NCBI GenBank assembly: GCA_934515035.1
Contig: CAKSXP010000005.1
Location: 1 to 22,495, forward strand
From: an uncultured Oscillospiraceae bacterium
GTDB taxonomy: Bacteria; Bacillota; Clostridia; Oscillospirales; Oscillospiraceae
Direction: 5' to 3'
Length of the DNA: 22,495 nt
Position 1 is the first letter of the stretch; every line of letters starts with the position of its first letter. A program made the translations under genes and the position numbers. The notes below the pieces were generated by a model. It saw only the letters and a program-made list of their open reading frames with translations, did not search any database and had not been told where the DNA came from. This document shows positions 1 through 7,968 of the stretch, in pieces.

Positions 1-31
1 GCGCGTCCTCGCTTGCTCCCCGGCGCTTCTC

Positions 32-74
32 GCCGCCCGCGCTGTTGTGTGCGGGGGGTGGTGGCGCGGGCGGC
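32..74. repeat. GC-only inverted repeat downstream of leuA
   Basis: Two perfect 11-base arms (32-42 and 64-74, GCCGCCCGCGC and its complement) enclose a 21-base G-rich loop. It lies about 30 bases past the leuA stop. Neither strand has a T-run after the stem, so it is not a standard intrinsic terminator. It could be a 3'-end stabilising hairpin or a dispersed palindrome. Nothing coding is visible in 1-102. Confidence 0.4.
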
Positions 75-102
75 TCGAGTGCGAATCTACGCATTTGCGT
101 AA

Positions 103-1614
103 TCATTTAGCTCCCGTAATTTTATTGATACCGTTTATATAGGCGCGGATGGATGCTTCGATAACGTCGGTGGACAGGCCGGTCCCGGTCGCGGTCGTGT
201 CGCCGCAGCGAAGCTTGACGACGGCCTCGCCCATTGCGTCCTCTCCGTCGGTGACGGCGTTCAGGCGGTATGTCTCGAGTGTGACGTCCATGCCGGCGAT
301 GCGGTTGATGGCCTTGAACGCGGCGTCCAGCGGGCCGGAGCCCATGGCGGCCTCCTCGGCATAACTGTCGTCCGCGCGTCTGATCTTGATGCAGGCGAGG
401 TTCGGAACATCGCCGGAGCCGGTGTTGACGACGTGACCGGCAAGCTCATAGGCGCCGACCTCGGTATGGCGGTGGTTGAGGACGAGCGCCTCGAGGTCGG
501 AGGTGGATATGTTCTTCTTTTTGTCGGCAAGCTCCTTGAAGCGGGCGAATATGTTCTCCATCTCTGCGGCGCTGATCTCGTAGCCCAGCTCCTCCAGACG
601 CTCGCGCAGGGCGTGCTTTCCGCTGTGCTTGCCGAGAACGAGACTGTTCTGCGGGATGCCGATGTCCTCCGCCTTCATGATCTCGTAGGTCTGCGCGTTT
701 GCGATGACGCCGTGCTGATGGATGCCGGATTCGTGCGCAAAGGCGTTTGCGCCGACGATGGACTTGTTCGGCGCGATGGGCACGCCCGTGATGCTCGAGA
801 GCAGCTTGCTGGTCTTGTATATCATGCGGGTGTTGATGCCCGTGTCCGCGTCGTAATGGTCGCGGCGGGTCTTGAGCGCCATTGCGATCTCCTCAAGGCT
901 GGCGTTGCCTGCGCGTTCGCCGATGCCGTTTACGGTGCATTCGACCTGGGTCGCGCCAGCGCGGATGCAGGCAAGGCTGTTTGCAACGGCAAGGCCGAGA
1001 TCGTCGTGGCAGTGCGCGGAAAGATCGACGTTTTCGATCCCCCGGACGTTTTTGCGGAGATATGAGAACAGGTCGAATATCTCCTCCGGCGTTGCATATC
1101 CGACGGTGTCGGGCACGTTGACGACCGTGGCGCCCGCCTCTATCGCGGTGCTCAGACATTCGGCCAGAAATTCGCGGTCGGAGCGGGAGGCGTCCTCTGC
1201 GGAGAACTCGATGTCCTCGCAGAAGCTTTTGGCGTAGGCGACGTTTTCGCGTATGCTGGCGAGGACCTCGCTGCGGCTCATCCGGAGCTTATACTCCATG
1301 TGGATGTCGCTGGTGGCGAGAAAAACATGGATGCGGGGCTTTGCCGCTTCACGGACGGCGCTCCAGGCCGAGTCGATATCGCCTTTGGTGCAGCGCGCAA
1401 GGCTTGCAACGGTGCAGTTCTTTACCGCCGCGGCAATGGCCTGAACGCTTTTGAAGTCCATCGGGGAGGCAATGGCAAAGCCTGCCTCGATGATGTCCAC
1501 GCCGAGCCTGTCGAGCTGGCGCGCCATCTCTATCTTTTCGGAAAGATTCATGCTGCATCCCGGGGACTGTTCCCCGTCGCGCAGCGTGGTGTCGAAGATT
1601 TTGATCCTTTGCAT
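103..1614 (-). CDS. leuA: 2-isopropylmalate synthase
   Basis: Condenses acetyl-CoA with 2-oxoisovalerate, the first committed step of leucine synthesis in the cytosol. The protein is 503 residues, the usual length. The N-terminus carries the TIM-barrel signature FDTTLRDGEQSPGCSM (about residues 6-21). The metal/active-site stretch LSAHCHDDLGLAVANS follows mid-protein, then NGIGERAGNASLEE, and HESGIHQHGV in the linker region. The last ~120 residues fit the LeuA allosteric (leucine feedback) domain. The frame stays open 132 bases further upstream, but that part runs through the T-box terminator. The start chosen is ATG at 1614, preceded by a GAGGG ribosome site. Citramalate or homocitrate synthases are relatives, but the Leu T-box and the full regulatory domain favour LeuA. 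No leuB, leuC or leuD is in view. Confidence 0.95.
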   Translation of the reverse strand: MQRIKIFDTTLRDGEQSPGCSMNLSEKIEMARQLDRLGVDIIEAGFAIASPMDFKSVQAIAAAVKNCTVASLARCTKGDIDSAWSAVREAAKPRIHVFLATSDIHMEYKLRMSRSEVLASIRENVAYAKSFCEDIEFSAEDASRSDREFLAECLSTAIEAGATVVNVPDTVGYATPEEIFDLFSYLRKNVRGIENVDLSAHCHDDLGLAVANSLACIRAGATQVECTVNGIGERAGNASLEEIAMALKTRRDHYDADTGINTRMIYKTSKLLSSITGVPIAPNKSIVGANAFAHESGIHQHGVIANAQTYEIMKAEDIGIPQNSLVLGKHSGKHALRERLEELGYEISAAEMENIFARFKELADKKKNISTSDLEALVLNHRHTEVGAYELAGHVVNTGSGDVPNLACIKIRRADDSYAEEAAMGSGPLDAAFKAINRIAGMDVTLETYRLNAVTDGEDAMGEAVVKLRCGDTTATGTGLSTDVIEASIRAYINGINKITGAK

Positions 1615-1673
1615 TGTGATGACCCTCGTTTCACTGTGATTTGTCTGACGGCACGCGGCGCCTGTCCGGAAAT

Positions 1674-1713
1674 AAAAAAACAGCCCCGCCTCTGTAATCA
1701 GAGACGAAAGCTG
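1674..1713 (-). terminator. T-box attenuator terminator before leuA
   Basis: On the minus strand, CAGCTTTCGTCTCTG pairs (with some G-U pairs) to CAGAGGCGGGGCTG and is followed by seven Ts. It overlaps the T-box antiterminator sequence, so the two folds are mutually exclusive. Confidence 0.9.
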
Positions 1714-1956
1714 ACTTCCGCGGTACCACTCCGTTTGATATTTCAAAAATATCCGCTCTCAGCATCGGTCCGGACAGGGCGAATGCTGCCTCTCTGGTAA
1801 CGGTGAGGAGACCCGTTCCGGCCTGAAGCGAACTCTCAGCCGGAATGCTCGGGGGCGAGTATCGTTTTTTGCCCGCATACCTCCTTACACCTGCCGGAGG
1901 CTCTCTGCAATGCCAAGCTCAAACTTTTTCCCCGTCTTTGCATTTGACGTTTATGA
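1674..1956 (-). promoter_or_regulatory. T-box leader, probable Leu specifier, controlling leuA
   Basis: Read on the minus strand, the leader contains the T-box core AGTGGTACCGCGGAAG (about 1715-1730), which pairs with the NCCA end of uncharged tRNA. It also has the stem-I AGAGAGCC...GGCAGGTGTAAGG elements, stem III arms CAGCAT/ATGCTG, and a rho-independent terminator. The likely specifier is CTC (Leu) at 1857-1859, in the context GATACTCGC. It is closed below by a GGGG/CCCC pairing. Uncharged tRNA-Leu is expected to stabilise the antiterminator and switch leuA on when leucine is short. The element is recognised by motif; the specifier assignment is read from position and agrees with the gene it controls. 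Confidence 0.93.
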
Positions 1957-1963
1957 TGCACTC

Positions 1964-1992
1964 AATTTACAGCAATAAAACTCAATTGTCAA
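1964..1992 (-). promoter_or_regulatory. Sigma-A type promoter of the leuA T-box transcript
   Basis: TTGACA (1987-1992) and TAAATT (1964-1969) are separated by 17 bases on the minus strand. The predicted start, near 1957, opens the T-box leader. Confidence 0.8.
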
Positions 1993-2022
1993 GAGCCATT
2001 TTTTGAAATCTGCGGCGATATA

Positions 2023-2865
2023 TCAGGCAAGCGAGGCTTTGATCTTCCGCGCAAAGGCCATGGGGACGGCCAGATCCCCTCTTCCGGTGCCGAGCTTTAT
2101 GTCCGGCTTGTTCTCTCCGTGAAAATCGCTGCCGCCGCTTTCCAGGAGCCCGAACCTCCGCGCAAGCTCCGAGGCGCGCGCCGCCGTTTCGGGGGAGTAT
2201 GTTGAATATCGTGTTTCGATCGCGGCCAGACCCGCGTCCTTTGCCTCGGACAGAAATGCCGGCAGCTCCGCGTCCTTCATGCTGACGAAGGGGTGCGCGA
2301 GGACGGGTGCAGCCCCGATATCTTTGAGAAAGGCGATCGCATCGAGAGACGCTATCCGCTCCGGCGGGATATAATATCCCCGCTCTTCGCTCAGAAGTCC
2401 CTTTATGGCCTCGCCGACGCTGCCTGCATAACCCTTTTTCACCAGCTCTGCGGCGATGACGGCCCGGTTCACGCTGCCCTTGTGGCGCGCTTTTATCTCC
2501 CTGTAGTCAAGCTCATATCCGTTCCGAGCCAGCGCCTCGGTCAGGCGCAGATTGCTCTCCTCCTTGCGGCGGATCATAACGCTCAGGAAATCCGTGATTT
2601 GCGCGAAGCTCTCCGGACGGATAAAAAGTCCGACGATGTGGATTTCCGTGCCGCGGAAGCCGGTGGATATCTCGACCCCCGCTATCGCCTCCAGCGGTGT
2701 GTTTTTTGCCGCGTCCATAAACTCCGCGAGTCCCGCGACGGTGTTGTGGTCCGTCAGCGCGGCTGCGCCAAGCCCCGCGCCGATGGCCAGTCCGACGAGC
2801 TGCCGCGGGGTGCAGGTGCCGTCCGAAAAGGTCGAATGAGTGTGCAGGTCGCATATATCGCGCAT
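2023..2865 (-). CDS. PHP-domain metal-dependent phosphoesterase
   Basis: A 280-residue stand-alone PHP (polymerase and histidinol phosphatase) domain protein. It shows the metal-ligand motifs in order: DLHTHSTFSDGT at the N-terminus, LTDHNT (~residue 40), GVEIS (~65), VLAHPF (~195) and GGSDFHG near the C-terminus. Relatives of this size (YciV/TrpH-like) are reported to hydrolyse nucleoside 3',5'-bisphosphate or to trim 5' ends of RNA, but the substrate cannot be read from the sequence. The start is ATG 2865, with AGGAGG nine bases upstream; the frame extends further only through the promoter. It is divergent from ylxM and lies upstream of the leuA promoter, so it is probably transcribed alone. 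Confidence 0.88.
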   Translation of the reverse strand: MRDICDLHTHSTFSDGTCTPRQLVGLAIGAGLGAAALTDHNTVAGLAEFMDAAKNTPLEAIAGVEISTGFRGTEIHIVGLFIRPESFAQITDFLSVMIRRKEESNLRLTEALARNGYELDYREIKARHKGSVNRAVIAAELVKKGYAGSVGEAIKGLLSEERGYYIPPERIASLDAIAFLKDIGAAPVLAHPFVSMKDAELPAFLSEAKDAGLAAIETRYSTYSPETAARASELARRFGLLESGGSDFHGENKPDIKLGTGRGDLAVPMAFARKIKASLA

Positions 2866-2910
2866 AGGTCCGCGCCTCCTTGCCGTTTGTGTTTTCTGTC
2901 TGCGGGATAT

Positions 2911-2919
2911 ATTATACCA
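2911..2919 (-). promoter_or_regulatory. Extended -10 promoter of the PHP gene
   Basis: The minus strand reads TGGTATAAT, a consensus -10 with the TGn extension, about 45 bases before the PHP start codon. No good -35 is visible at the expected distance. Confidence 0.55.
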
Positions 2920-2986
2920 CAGAGGACGGGATCTGCGGCCGCCGTTTTTAACTTTTTCGTGCCCGGCGTCTGACAAAGAAAAATGC

Positions 2987-3015
2987 TTGACAGCGCTGCC
3001 CTGCGGGTGTATAAT
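2987..3015 (+). promoter_or_regulatory. Perfect consensus sigma-A promoter of the ylxM-ffh operon
   Basis: TTGACA (2987-2992) and TATAAT (3010-3015) are exactly 17 bases apart. Transcription should begin near 3022, leaving a leader of about 50 bases before ylxM. Confidence 0.88.
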
Positions 3016-3070
3016 CCTTCGTGCTGTAAAGCATATATCATTGTCAGGTCATTTTTCGGAGGTGGGGCAT

Positions 3071-3418
3071 ATGCAGAACGAAACTCTCCGGAAAACCATG
3101 CTTTTCGACTACTACGGCGAATTGCTGACGGAAAAGCAGCACCTTTATTACGACCTGCACTACAACGAGGACTATTCCCTTGCGGAGATCGCCGAGCGCA
3201 GTGGAACGAGCCGCCAGGCCGTGTGGGACATCATCCGCCGCGCCGAACAGACGCTCTCCGAATTTGAAGAAAAGACCGGCCTGATCCGCCGCGCGGAAGA
3301 ACGGCGGCAGGAGCTTGGCCGGATAGGTTCTGAGCTGGCCCGGCTCAAGGCAATGACAACAGGCGAGGCACAGCAGCTCTGCGGGCAGATAATCGACAGG
3401 CTCGCCTGTCTCGACTGA
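3071..3418 (+). CDS. ylxM: YlxM/p13-like DNA-binding protein
   Basis: A 115-residue helical protein of the UPF0122/YlxM family, usually encoded directly before ffh in Firmicutes and linked to the signal recognition particle pathway. The N-terminal half has the sigma-70 region 4-like helix-turn-helix (DYSLAEIAERSGTSRQAVWD, about residues 34-53). The rest is charged helix, likely coiled. The frame is open further upstream, but ATG 3071 is preceded by GGAGGTGGGG and gives the family's normal N-terminus. It ends ten bases before ffh, so the two are co-transcribed. The actual function of the family is not well settled. Confidence 0.92.
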   Translation: MQNETLRKTMLFDYYGELLTEKQHLYYDLHYNEDYSLAEIAERSGTSRQAVWDIIRRAEQTLSEFEEKTGLIRRAEERRQELGRIGSELARLKAMTTGEAQQLCGQIIDRLACLD

Positions 3419-3428
3419 GGAAAAAACT

Positions 3429-4772
3429 ATGGCATTTGAAAGTTTATCAGACAAGCTCTCTTCGGTGTTCAAAAAGCTCCGCGGAAAGGGACGCCTGTCC
3501 GAGAGCGACATCAAGGAGGCCATGCGCGAGGTGCGCCTTGCACTGCTGGAGGCCGACGTCAGCTATAAGGTCGTCAAGGATTTCGTAAAGCGCGTGAGCG
3601 AACGCGCGGTCGGCGTCGAGATCCTCGAGAGCCTCAATCCCGCCCAGATGGTCATCAAGATCGTCAACGAGGAACTGACGGCCCTAATGGGCAGCGAAAA
3701 CACCAAAATCAACATAAGCTCAAAATCACCCAGCGTCGTGATGCTGGTCGGACTTCAGGGCGCGGGCAAAACGACGAACGGCGCAAAGCTTGCAAACCTG
3801 CTCAAAAAGAGCGGAAAGCGCCCGCTTCTCGCCGCCTGCGACATCTACCGTCCCGCCGCTATCAAACAGCTCGAGACCGTCGGAGCGCAGCTCGGCATCC
3901 CCGTTTTCCAGATGGGGCAGACAGACCCCGTCGATATCGCAAAGGCCGCTATCGCACATGCGAAGAAATACGGCAACGACATGGTGTTTCTCGATACCGC
4001 CGGACGTCTGCACATCGACGAGCAGCTGATGGACGAGCTCCGGCGCATCAAGGAGGCGACGGACCCCGCCGAGATCCTTCTCGTCATCGACGCGATGACT
4101 GGACAGGACGCGGTGAACGCGGCTTCCGCCTTCGACAGCGCCCTCGGCATCGACGGCATAATGCTCACAAAGCTGGACGGCGACGCGCGAGGCGGCGCGG
4201 CGCTCTCCGTCAGGGCCGTTACCGGCAAGCCCATCAAATACGTCGGAACGGGCGAAAAGCTCGACCAGATCGAGCCGTTCCACCCCGACCGCATGGCCAG
4301 CCGCATCCTCGGCATGGGCGACGTTCTGACGCTCATCGAAAAAGCGGAACAGAGCTTCGACGAAAAAAAGGCGGCCGAAATGGCCGACAAGCTCCGCCAG
4401 AACAAATTCACACTCACCGATTACTATGACCAGCTGGTCCAGCTTCGCGGCATGGGCAGCCTTCAGGACATCGCGGGCATGATCCCCGGTATGGACACCA
4501 AGGCGCTGGCCGGCGCACAGATAGATGAAAAGGCGCTCACCAGAACGGAGGCCATCATTCTTTCCATGACCCCGCACGAGCGCGAGAACCCGAACGTTCT
4601 CGGAAACAGCCGCAAAAAACGCATCGCCGCGGGCTCCGGCACAACCGTCGTGGATGTCAACCGCCTGCTCAAGCAGTACGAGATGATGCAGAAAATGGCA
4701 AAACAGCTTTCCGGCGCCGGCAAAAAGGGCCGCCGCTTCGGAAAGGGCCAGCTCGGTATGTTCGGCCTGTAA
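3429..4772 (+). CDS. ffh: Signal recognition particle GTPase Ffh
   Basis: The protein subunit of the signal recognition particle. It binds 4.5S/6S RNA and signal peptides on the ribosome and docks with FtsY at the membrane. 447 residues, normal length. The N-domain spans ~1-95. The G-domain has the P-loop GLQGAGKTT (108-116), DIYRPAA (138-144), DTAGRL (189-194) and TKLDGDARGG (~246-255). The methionine-rich M-domain (from ~300) carries the RNA-binding GSGTTVVDVNRLLKQY segment. The C-terminal tail is short (GKGQLGMFGL). ftsY, often just upstream of ylxM in Firmicutes, is not here; the operon starts at its own promoter. Confidence 0.97.
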   Translation: MAFESLSDKLSSVFKKLRGKGRLSESDIKEAMREVRLALLEADVSYKVVKDFVKRVSERAVGVEILESLNPAQMVIKIVNEELTALMGSENTKINISSKSPSVVMLVGLQGAGKTTNGAKLANLLKKSGKRPLLAACDIYRPAAIKQLETVGAQLGIPVFQMGQTDPVDIAKAAIAHAKKYGNDMVFLDTAGRLHIDEQLMDELRRIKEATDPAEILLVIDAMTGQDAVNAASAFDSALGIDGIMLTKLDGDARGGAALSVRAVTGKPIKYVGTGEKLDQIEPFHPDRMASRILGMGDVLTLIEKAEQSFDEKKAAEMADKLRQNKFTLTDYYDQLVQLRGMGSLQDIAGMIPGMDTKALAGAQIDEKALTRTEAIILSMTPHERENPNVLGNSRKKRIAAGSGTTVVDVNRLLKQYEMMQKMAKQLSGAGKKGRRFGKGQLGMFGL

Positions 4773-4818
4773 ACGGCCGTCATTCATAAAACAGTTTTTA
4801 CAACGGAGGTGAAAATAA

Positions 4819-5055
4819 ATGGTCAAAATCAGACTTCGCAGAATGGGTGCAAAGAAGAATCCTTACTACCGCGTCGTAGTTGCGGATTCCCGCAGTCCCC
4901 GCGACGGACGCTTCATCGAGGAGCTGGGCACTTACGATCCCCTCGCCGAGCCCGCTCTGGTCAAGATTGATCTCGAGCGCGCAAAGTATTGGATCTCCAA
5001 CGGCGCTCAGCCTACTGACACCGTCAAGGCGCTGCTCAAGAAGGCAGAGGCATAA
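4819..5055 (+). CDS. rpsP: 30S ribosomal protein S16
   Basis: 78 residues, the usual size, beginning [18 protein letters not shown] and containing [19 protein letters not shown], the S16 signature. It binds 16S rRNA early in 30S assembly. A GGAGGTG ribosome site precedes the ATG. It lies 46 bases after ffh and 16 before khpA in the conserved ffh-rpsP-khpA-rimM-trmD order. Confidence 0.97.
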   Translation: MVKIRLRRMGAKKNPYYRVVVADSRSPRDGRFIEELGTYDPLAEPALVKIDLERAKYWISNGAQPTDTVKALLKKAEA

Positions 5056-5071
5056 GGAGTAACAGCTGATA

Positions 5072-5302
5072 ATGAAAGAACTCTTGACCTACATTGTACA
5101 GAATCTCGTCGAAAAACCCGACGAGGTCGCTGTGACCGAGCGCGAGTCCGGAAACGAGACCGTATTTGAAGTGCGGGTCGCAGACGGCGATATGGGCAAG
5201 GTCATCGGCCGTCAGGGCAGGATCGTGAAAGAGATCCGCATCCTTATGAAGGCCGTCGCCCAAAGGCAGGGCAAGAAGGTGTCTGTCGAGATAATGGACT
5301 GA
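5072..5302 (+). CDS. khpA: KH-domain RNA-binding protein KhpA
   Basis: A 76-residue single KH domain with the GxxG RNA-contact loop GRQG (46-49) inside GKVIGRQGRIVKEIR. The family (YlqC/KhpA) binds RNA and, with KhpB, affects cell elongation and division in streptococci; its role here is inferred. It starts 16 bases after rpsP. A strong terminator directly follows. Confidence 0.93.
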   Translation: MKELLTYIVQNLVEKPDEVAVTERESGNETVFEVRVADGDMGKVIGRQGRIVKEIRILMKAVAQRQGKKVSVEIMD

Positions 5303-5311
5303 CGCCCTGAT

Positions 5312-5345
5312 AAAAGGGGGAGAGGAAACGCTCCCCCCTTTTTGT
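5312..5345 (+). terminator. Intrinsic terminator between khpA and rimM
   Basis: AAAAGGGGGAG pairs with CTCCCCCCTTTT around an AGGAAACG loop and ends in a T-run. It lies about 16 bases before the rimM start, so rimM and the following genes depend on read-through or a promoter not recognised here. Confidence 0.88.
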
Positions 5346-5360
5346 TTATGAGGTTTTTTT

Positions 5361-5846
5361 ATGAAAAAGGAATTTCTTGAAGCCGGAAAGATCATCAATA
5401 CGCACGGCGTAAGGGGCGAAGTCAAGATCGACCCATGGGCCGACAGCGCCGATTTTCTCCGGGGATTCAAAAGAATATATATCGACGGGACGGAGGTACG
5501 GGTGCTCCATTCCCGCGTCCACAAGGACTTTCTGATCGCCCAGCTCGACGGTGTGGACAGCGTTGAGGAGGCCATGAAGCTCAAAAACAGGATCATCTTC
5601 ATAAACCGCGCGGACGCAAAGCTTCCGGAGGGCCGCTGGTTCATACAGGATATGATCGGCGCTTCGGTGGTCGATGAAAGCGGAACGGAGATCGGAAAGC
5701 TTGCCGAGGTGCTGGATATGCCGGCGGGCAACATCTATGTCGTGCGCGGAGAAAGGGAAATACTCATTCCCGCCGTGCCGGAATTTGTTCTGAACACGGA
5801 CGCCGAAAACGCGGTAGTGACCGTCAGACTCATCGAGGGAATGTAA
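5361..5846 (+). CDS. rimM: Ribosome maturation factor RimM
   Basis: Assists maturation of the 30S head, binding S19. 161 residues: an N-terminal RimM barrel (FLEAGKIINTHGVRGEVKI, ~5-23) followed by a PRC-barrel (~90-161; WFIQDMIGASVVDESG, LDMPAGNIYVV). It is preceded by a strong terminator and has only a weak ribosome site (ATGAGG before a T-run), so expression may be lower than that of rpsP. It is adjacent to trmD, 23 bases away, as in most bacteria. Confidence 0.95.
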   Translation: MKKEFLEAGKIINTHGVRGEVKIDPWADSADFLRGFKRIYIDGTEVRVLHSRVHKDFLIAQLDGVDSVEEAMKLKNRIIFINRADAKLPEGRWFIQDMIGASVVDESGTEIGKLAEVLDMPAGNIYVVRGEREILIPAVPEFVLNTDAENAVVTVRLIEGM

Positions 5847-5869
5847 GCTTTCCGGGAGAGTGATATTAT

Positions 5870-7153
5870 TTGTCCTATAAGATCGACATCATGACGCTTT
5901 TCCCCGACAGGATGCAGGCCGTGCTTGACGAGAGTATCCTCGGAAGAGCTTCAAAAAAGGATATACTTGATATAAACTGCGTTCAGATACGCGATTATAC
6001 GGAAAACAGGCAGTTCCAGGTCGACGATTATCCCTATGGCGGCGGCTGGGGCTGTGTCCTGATGGCTCAGCCGCTCAAATCCTGCCTGGACGACATTCTC
6101 GAAAAGGCGCCCGGGCGGCGCACGCGGGTCATATACATGTCGCCGCAGGGCCGGACCTTCACGCAGGAGACCGCAAAGCGCCTTGCGCGGGACTATGACC
6201 ACCTTGTGCTCGTCTGCGGGCATTATGAGGGCGTGGACGAACGGTTCATAGAACAGTGCGTGGACGAGGAGCTCTCTCTCGGCGACTTTGTGCTCACCGG
6301 CGGCGAGATCGCGGCGATGGCCGTAACGGACGCCGTCTGCCGGCTTGTTCCCGGCGTTCTGGCCAGCGAGGAGTGCTACACCGGCGAGAGCCACTGGGAC
6401 GGGCTGCTCGAATACCCGCAGTATACTCGTCCCGAGGTATGGGAGGGGCGCGCCGTGCCCGAGGTGCTGCGCAGCGGCAACCATGCCGCGGTCGAGCTCT
6501 GGCGGCGCAAAAGATCCATCGAAAGGACGATGGAAAAGCGCCCCGATATGTTCCAAAAGCTGACGCTGGAGGGAACGGATGCAGAGCTGTATCAGGAGAT
6601 ACTGCGCGACCGCAAGCGCAAAAAGCTTACGGAACCGGTGGAATACCGTCTCGCGGCGGAGGACGACCTGGACGACATTCTGCTCATCGTGCGTCAGGCG
6701 CGCAATTATCTGCGCAAAAACCGCGTTGACCAGTGGCAGGGGGACTATCCGAATGCGGAAGCTTTCCGGATCGACATATCCCGCGGCGACTGCTACGTTG
6801 TGACATACGGCGGGAAAACGGCCGCCTTTTTCTCTCTTTCCAGCCACCCGGAAAAGACCTATGATAGCCTGACGGACGGAAAATGGCGCACGGACGGGCC
6901 ATATTGCGTTCTGCACCGCAGCGCAGTCGCGGCGGAGTTCCGCGGCAGCGGGCTTGCGGATATGATCTTCCGCTTTGCCGATGAGATAACCCTTGCCCGC
7001 GGCAGAAACGTCATCCGTGTTGACACCCACAGAAAAAACAAGGCCATGCAGGAGCTTCTGAAACGCTGCGGATACAGCTACCGCGGCAATATCCTCGTCT
7101 CCGTCGAGGAGGGTCACGACCCGAGAAGGCAGGCTTTTGACAAGCTGCTGTAA
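5870..7153 (+). CDS. trmD: tRNA (guanine37-N1)-methyltransferase TrmD fused to a GNAT acetyltransferase domain
   Basis: Residues ~1-245 are a complete TrmD, which methylates N1 of G37 next to the anticodon. Visible are KIDIMTLFP at the N-terminus, YGGGWGCVLM (56-65), the trefoil-knot AdoMet segments SPQGR (91-95), VCGHYEGVDER (115-125) and LSLGDFVLTGGE (136-146), TDAVCRLVPGVL (153-164, probable catalytic Asp154), and RRKRSIERTMEKRPDMF at the end. Residues ~257-427 are a GNAT N-acetyltransferase. It has a DQWQGDYPNAEAF stretch (287-299), the acetyl-CoA pyrophosphate loop EFRGSGLADMIF (356-367) and a C-terminal HRKNKAMQELLKRCGY (387-402). Normal TrmD ends near residue 245, so this is a real extension with no stop or ribosome site between the parts. 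The start is TTG 5870 after GGGAGAG; no better ATG fits the family N-terminus. The acetyl acceptor is unknown. rplS, the usual next gene, is absent. Confidence 0.93.
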   Translation: MSYKIDIMTLFPDRMQAVLDESILGRASKKDILDINCVQIRDYTENRQFQVDDYPYGGGWGCVLMAQPLKSCLDDILEKAPGRRTRVIYMSPQGRTFTQETAKRLARDYDHLVLVCGHYEGVDERFIEQCVDEELSLGDFVLTGGEIAAMAVTDAVCRLVPGVLASEECYTGESHWDGLLEYPQYTRPEVWEGRAVPEVLRSGNHAAVELWRRKRSIERTMEKRPDMFQKLTLEGTDAELYQEILRDRKRKKLTEPVEYRLAAEDDLDDILLIVRQARNYLRKNRVDQWQGDYPNAEAFRIDISRGDCYVVTYGGKTAAFFSLSSHPEKTYDSLTDGKWRTDGPYCVLHRSAVAAEFRGSGLADMIFRFADEITLARGRNVIRVDTHRKNKAMQELLKRCGYSYRGNILVSVEEGHDPRRQAFDKLL

Positions 7154-7179
7154 GCGGCAGAAACAAAGCAGGTGAAACT

Positions 7180-7962
7180 ATGACTAATCTTGGAATCGAC
7201 ATCGGCGCCTCGGCTGTCAAGCTGGCCGCCGCGCGCGACGGAAAGCTCATTTTCAAGCGTTATATAAACGGCCATCCCGATATTCTGGAGGCCATGGAGT
7301 CCAGCGGTATAGATCCGCGCCGGCTGCACAGGATCGCCCTGACCGGGCTCGGCTCGACCGGCGTTGATACAAAAAAGCTTATCGCCCGCTGCGAACTTGT
7401 GGATGAGTTCCGGGCCGCCGGAACGGGCGCAAGGGTCCTGTCCGGCCGCGACAGGCTGATCGCCGCCAGCGTCGGAACGGGCACCGCCTATATATCCGTG
7501 GACGGGGATAAGATCGCCCACATCGGTGGTACCGGAGTCGGCGGCGGAACGCTCTGCGGACTGGGCAGCCTTCTCGGCTTCGACAGTGCGGAGACCCTGC
7601 TCAGGGCCGCGATGGACGGCAGCCTTGCAAACGTTGACCTGTCCATCGGCGATATCCAGCCCGATTCGGACTTTCTCGACCCTCGCATCACGGCCGCGAA
7701 CCTTGCGAAGATATCGCCCGAAGCGACGAAAAACGACTGGGCCGCAGGGATCACCAACCTGATCCTTCAGGTCGTCGGCTCGATGGCGCTGTTTGCCGCC
7801 AAAACGGCGGATGTCAGCAGCGTTGTGCTGACGGGCGCGCTCGTCACAAGCGAGGCCGCGCAGATAAACTTCCACAACTTCCAGAAGATATACGGTATCG
7901 AGTTTCTGATCCCGCCCCACGCCGAGTGTGCGACTGCCTTCGGCGCTGCGCTGCTGGTGTGA
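7180..7962 (+). CDS. coaW: Type II pantothenate kinase
   Basis: Phosphorylates pantothenate, the first step of coenzyme A synthesis. 260 residues of the ASKHA fold, similar in length and motif order to the staphylococcal type II enzyme (CoaW). It has an N-terminal phosphate loop GIDIGASAVK (5-14), VDEF with probable catalytic Glu76, SVGTGTAY (97-104), GGTGVGGGTLCGLGSLL (116-132), DPRITAANLAKIS and a closing CATAFGAALLV. The phosphate loop has Ala where Gly-Gly-Thr is more usual. It sits 26 bases after trmD behind an AGGTG site and 6 bases before rsmA. Other ASKHA kinases are possible but less likely. Confidence 0.85.
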   Translation: MTNLGIDIGASAVKLAAARDGKLIFKRYINGHPDILEAMESSGIDPRRLHRIALTGLGSTGVDTKKLIARCELVDEFRAAGTGARVLSGRDRLIAASVGTGTAYISVDGDKIAHIGGTGVGGGTLCGLGSLLGFDSAETLLRAAMDGSLANVDLSIGDIQPDSDFLDPRITAANLAKISPEATKNDWAAGITNLILQVVGSMALFAAKTADVSSVVLTGALVTSEAAQINFHNFQKIYGIEFLIPPHAECATAFGAALLV

Positions 7963-7968
7963 GCGCCG

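Noticed and set aside
1615-1746. Upstream extension of leuA by 44 residues
   Set aside because: The open frame runs through the T-box terminator and antiterminator; the ATG at 1614 has a ribosome site and gives the normal family N-terminus.
3726-4826. Long open frame opposite ffh, and similar long frames opposite cysS, the flavoprotein and argS
   Set aside because: They are antisense shadows caused by high GC and codon bias; no family resemblance and no ribosome sites.
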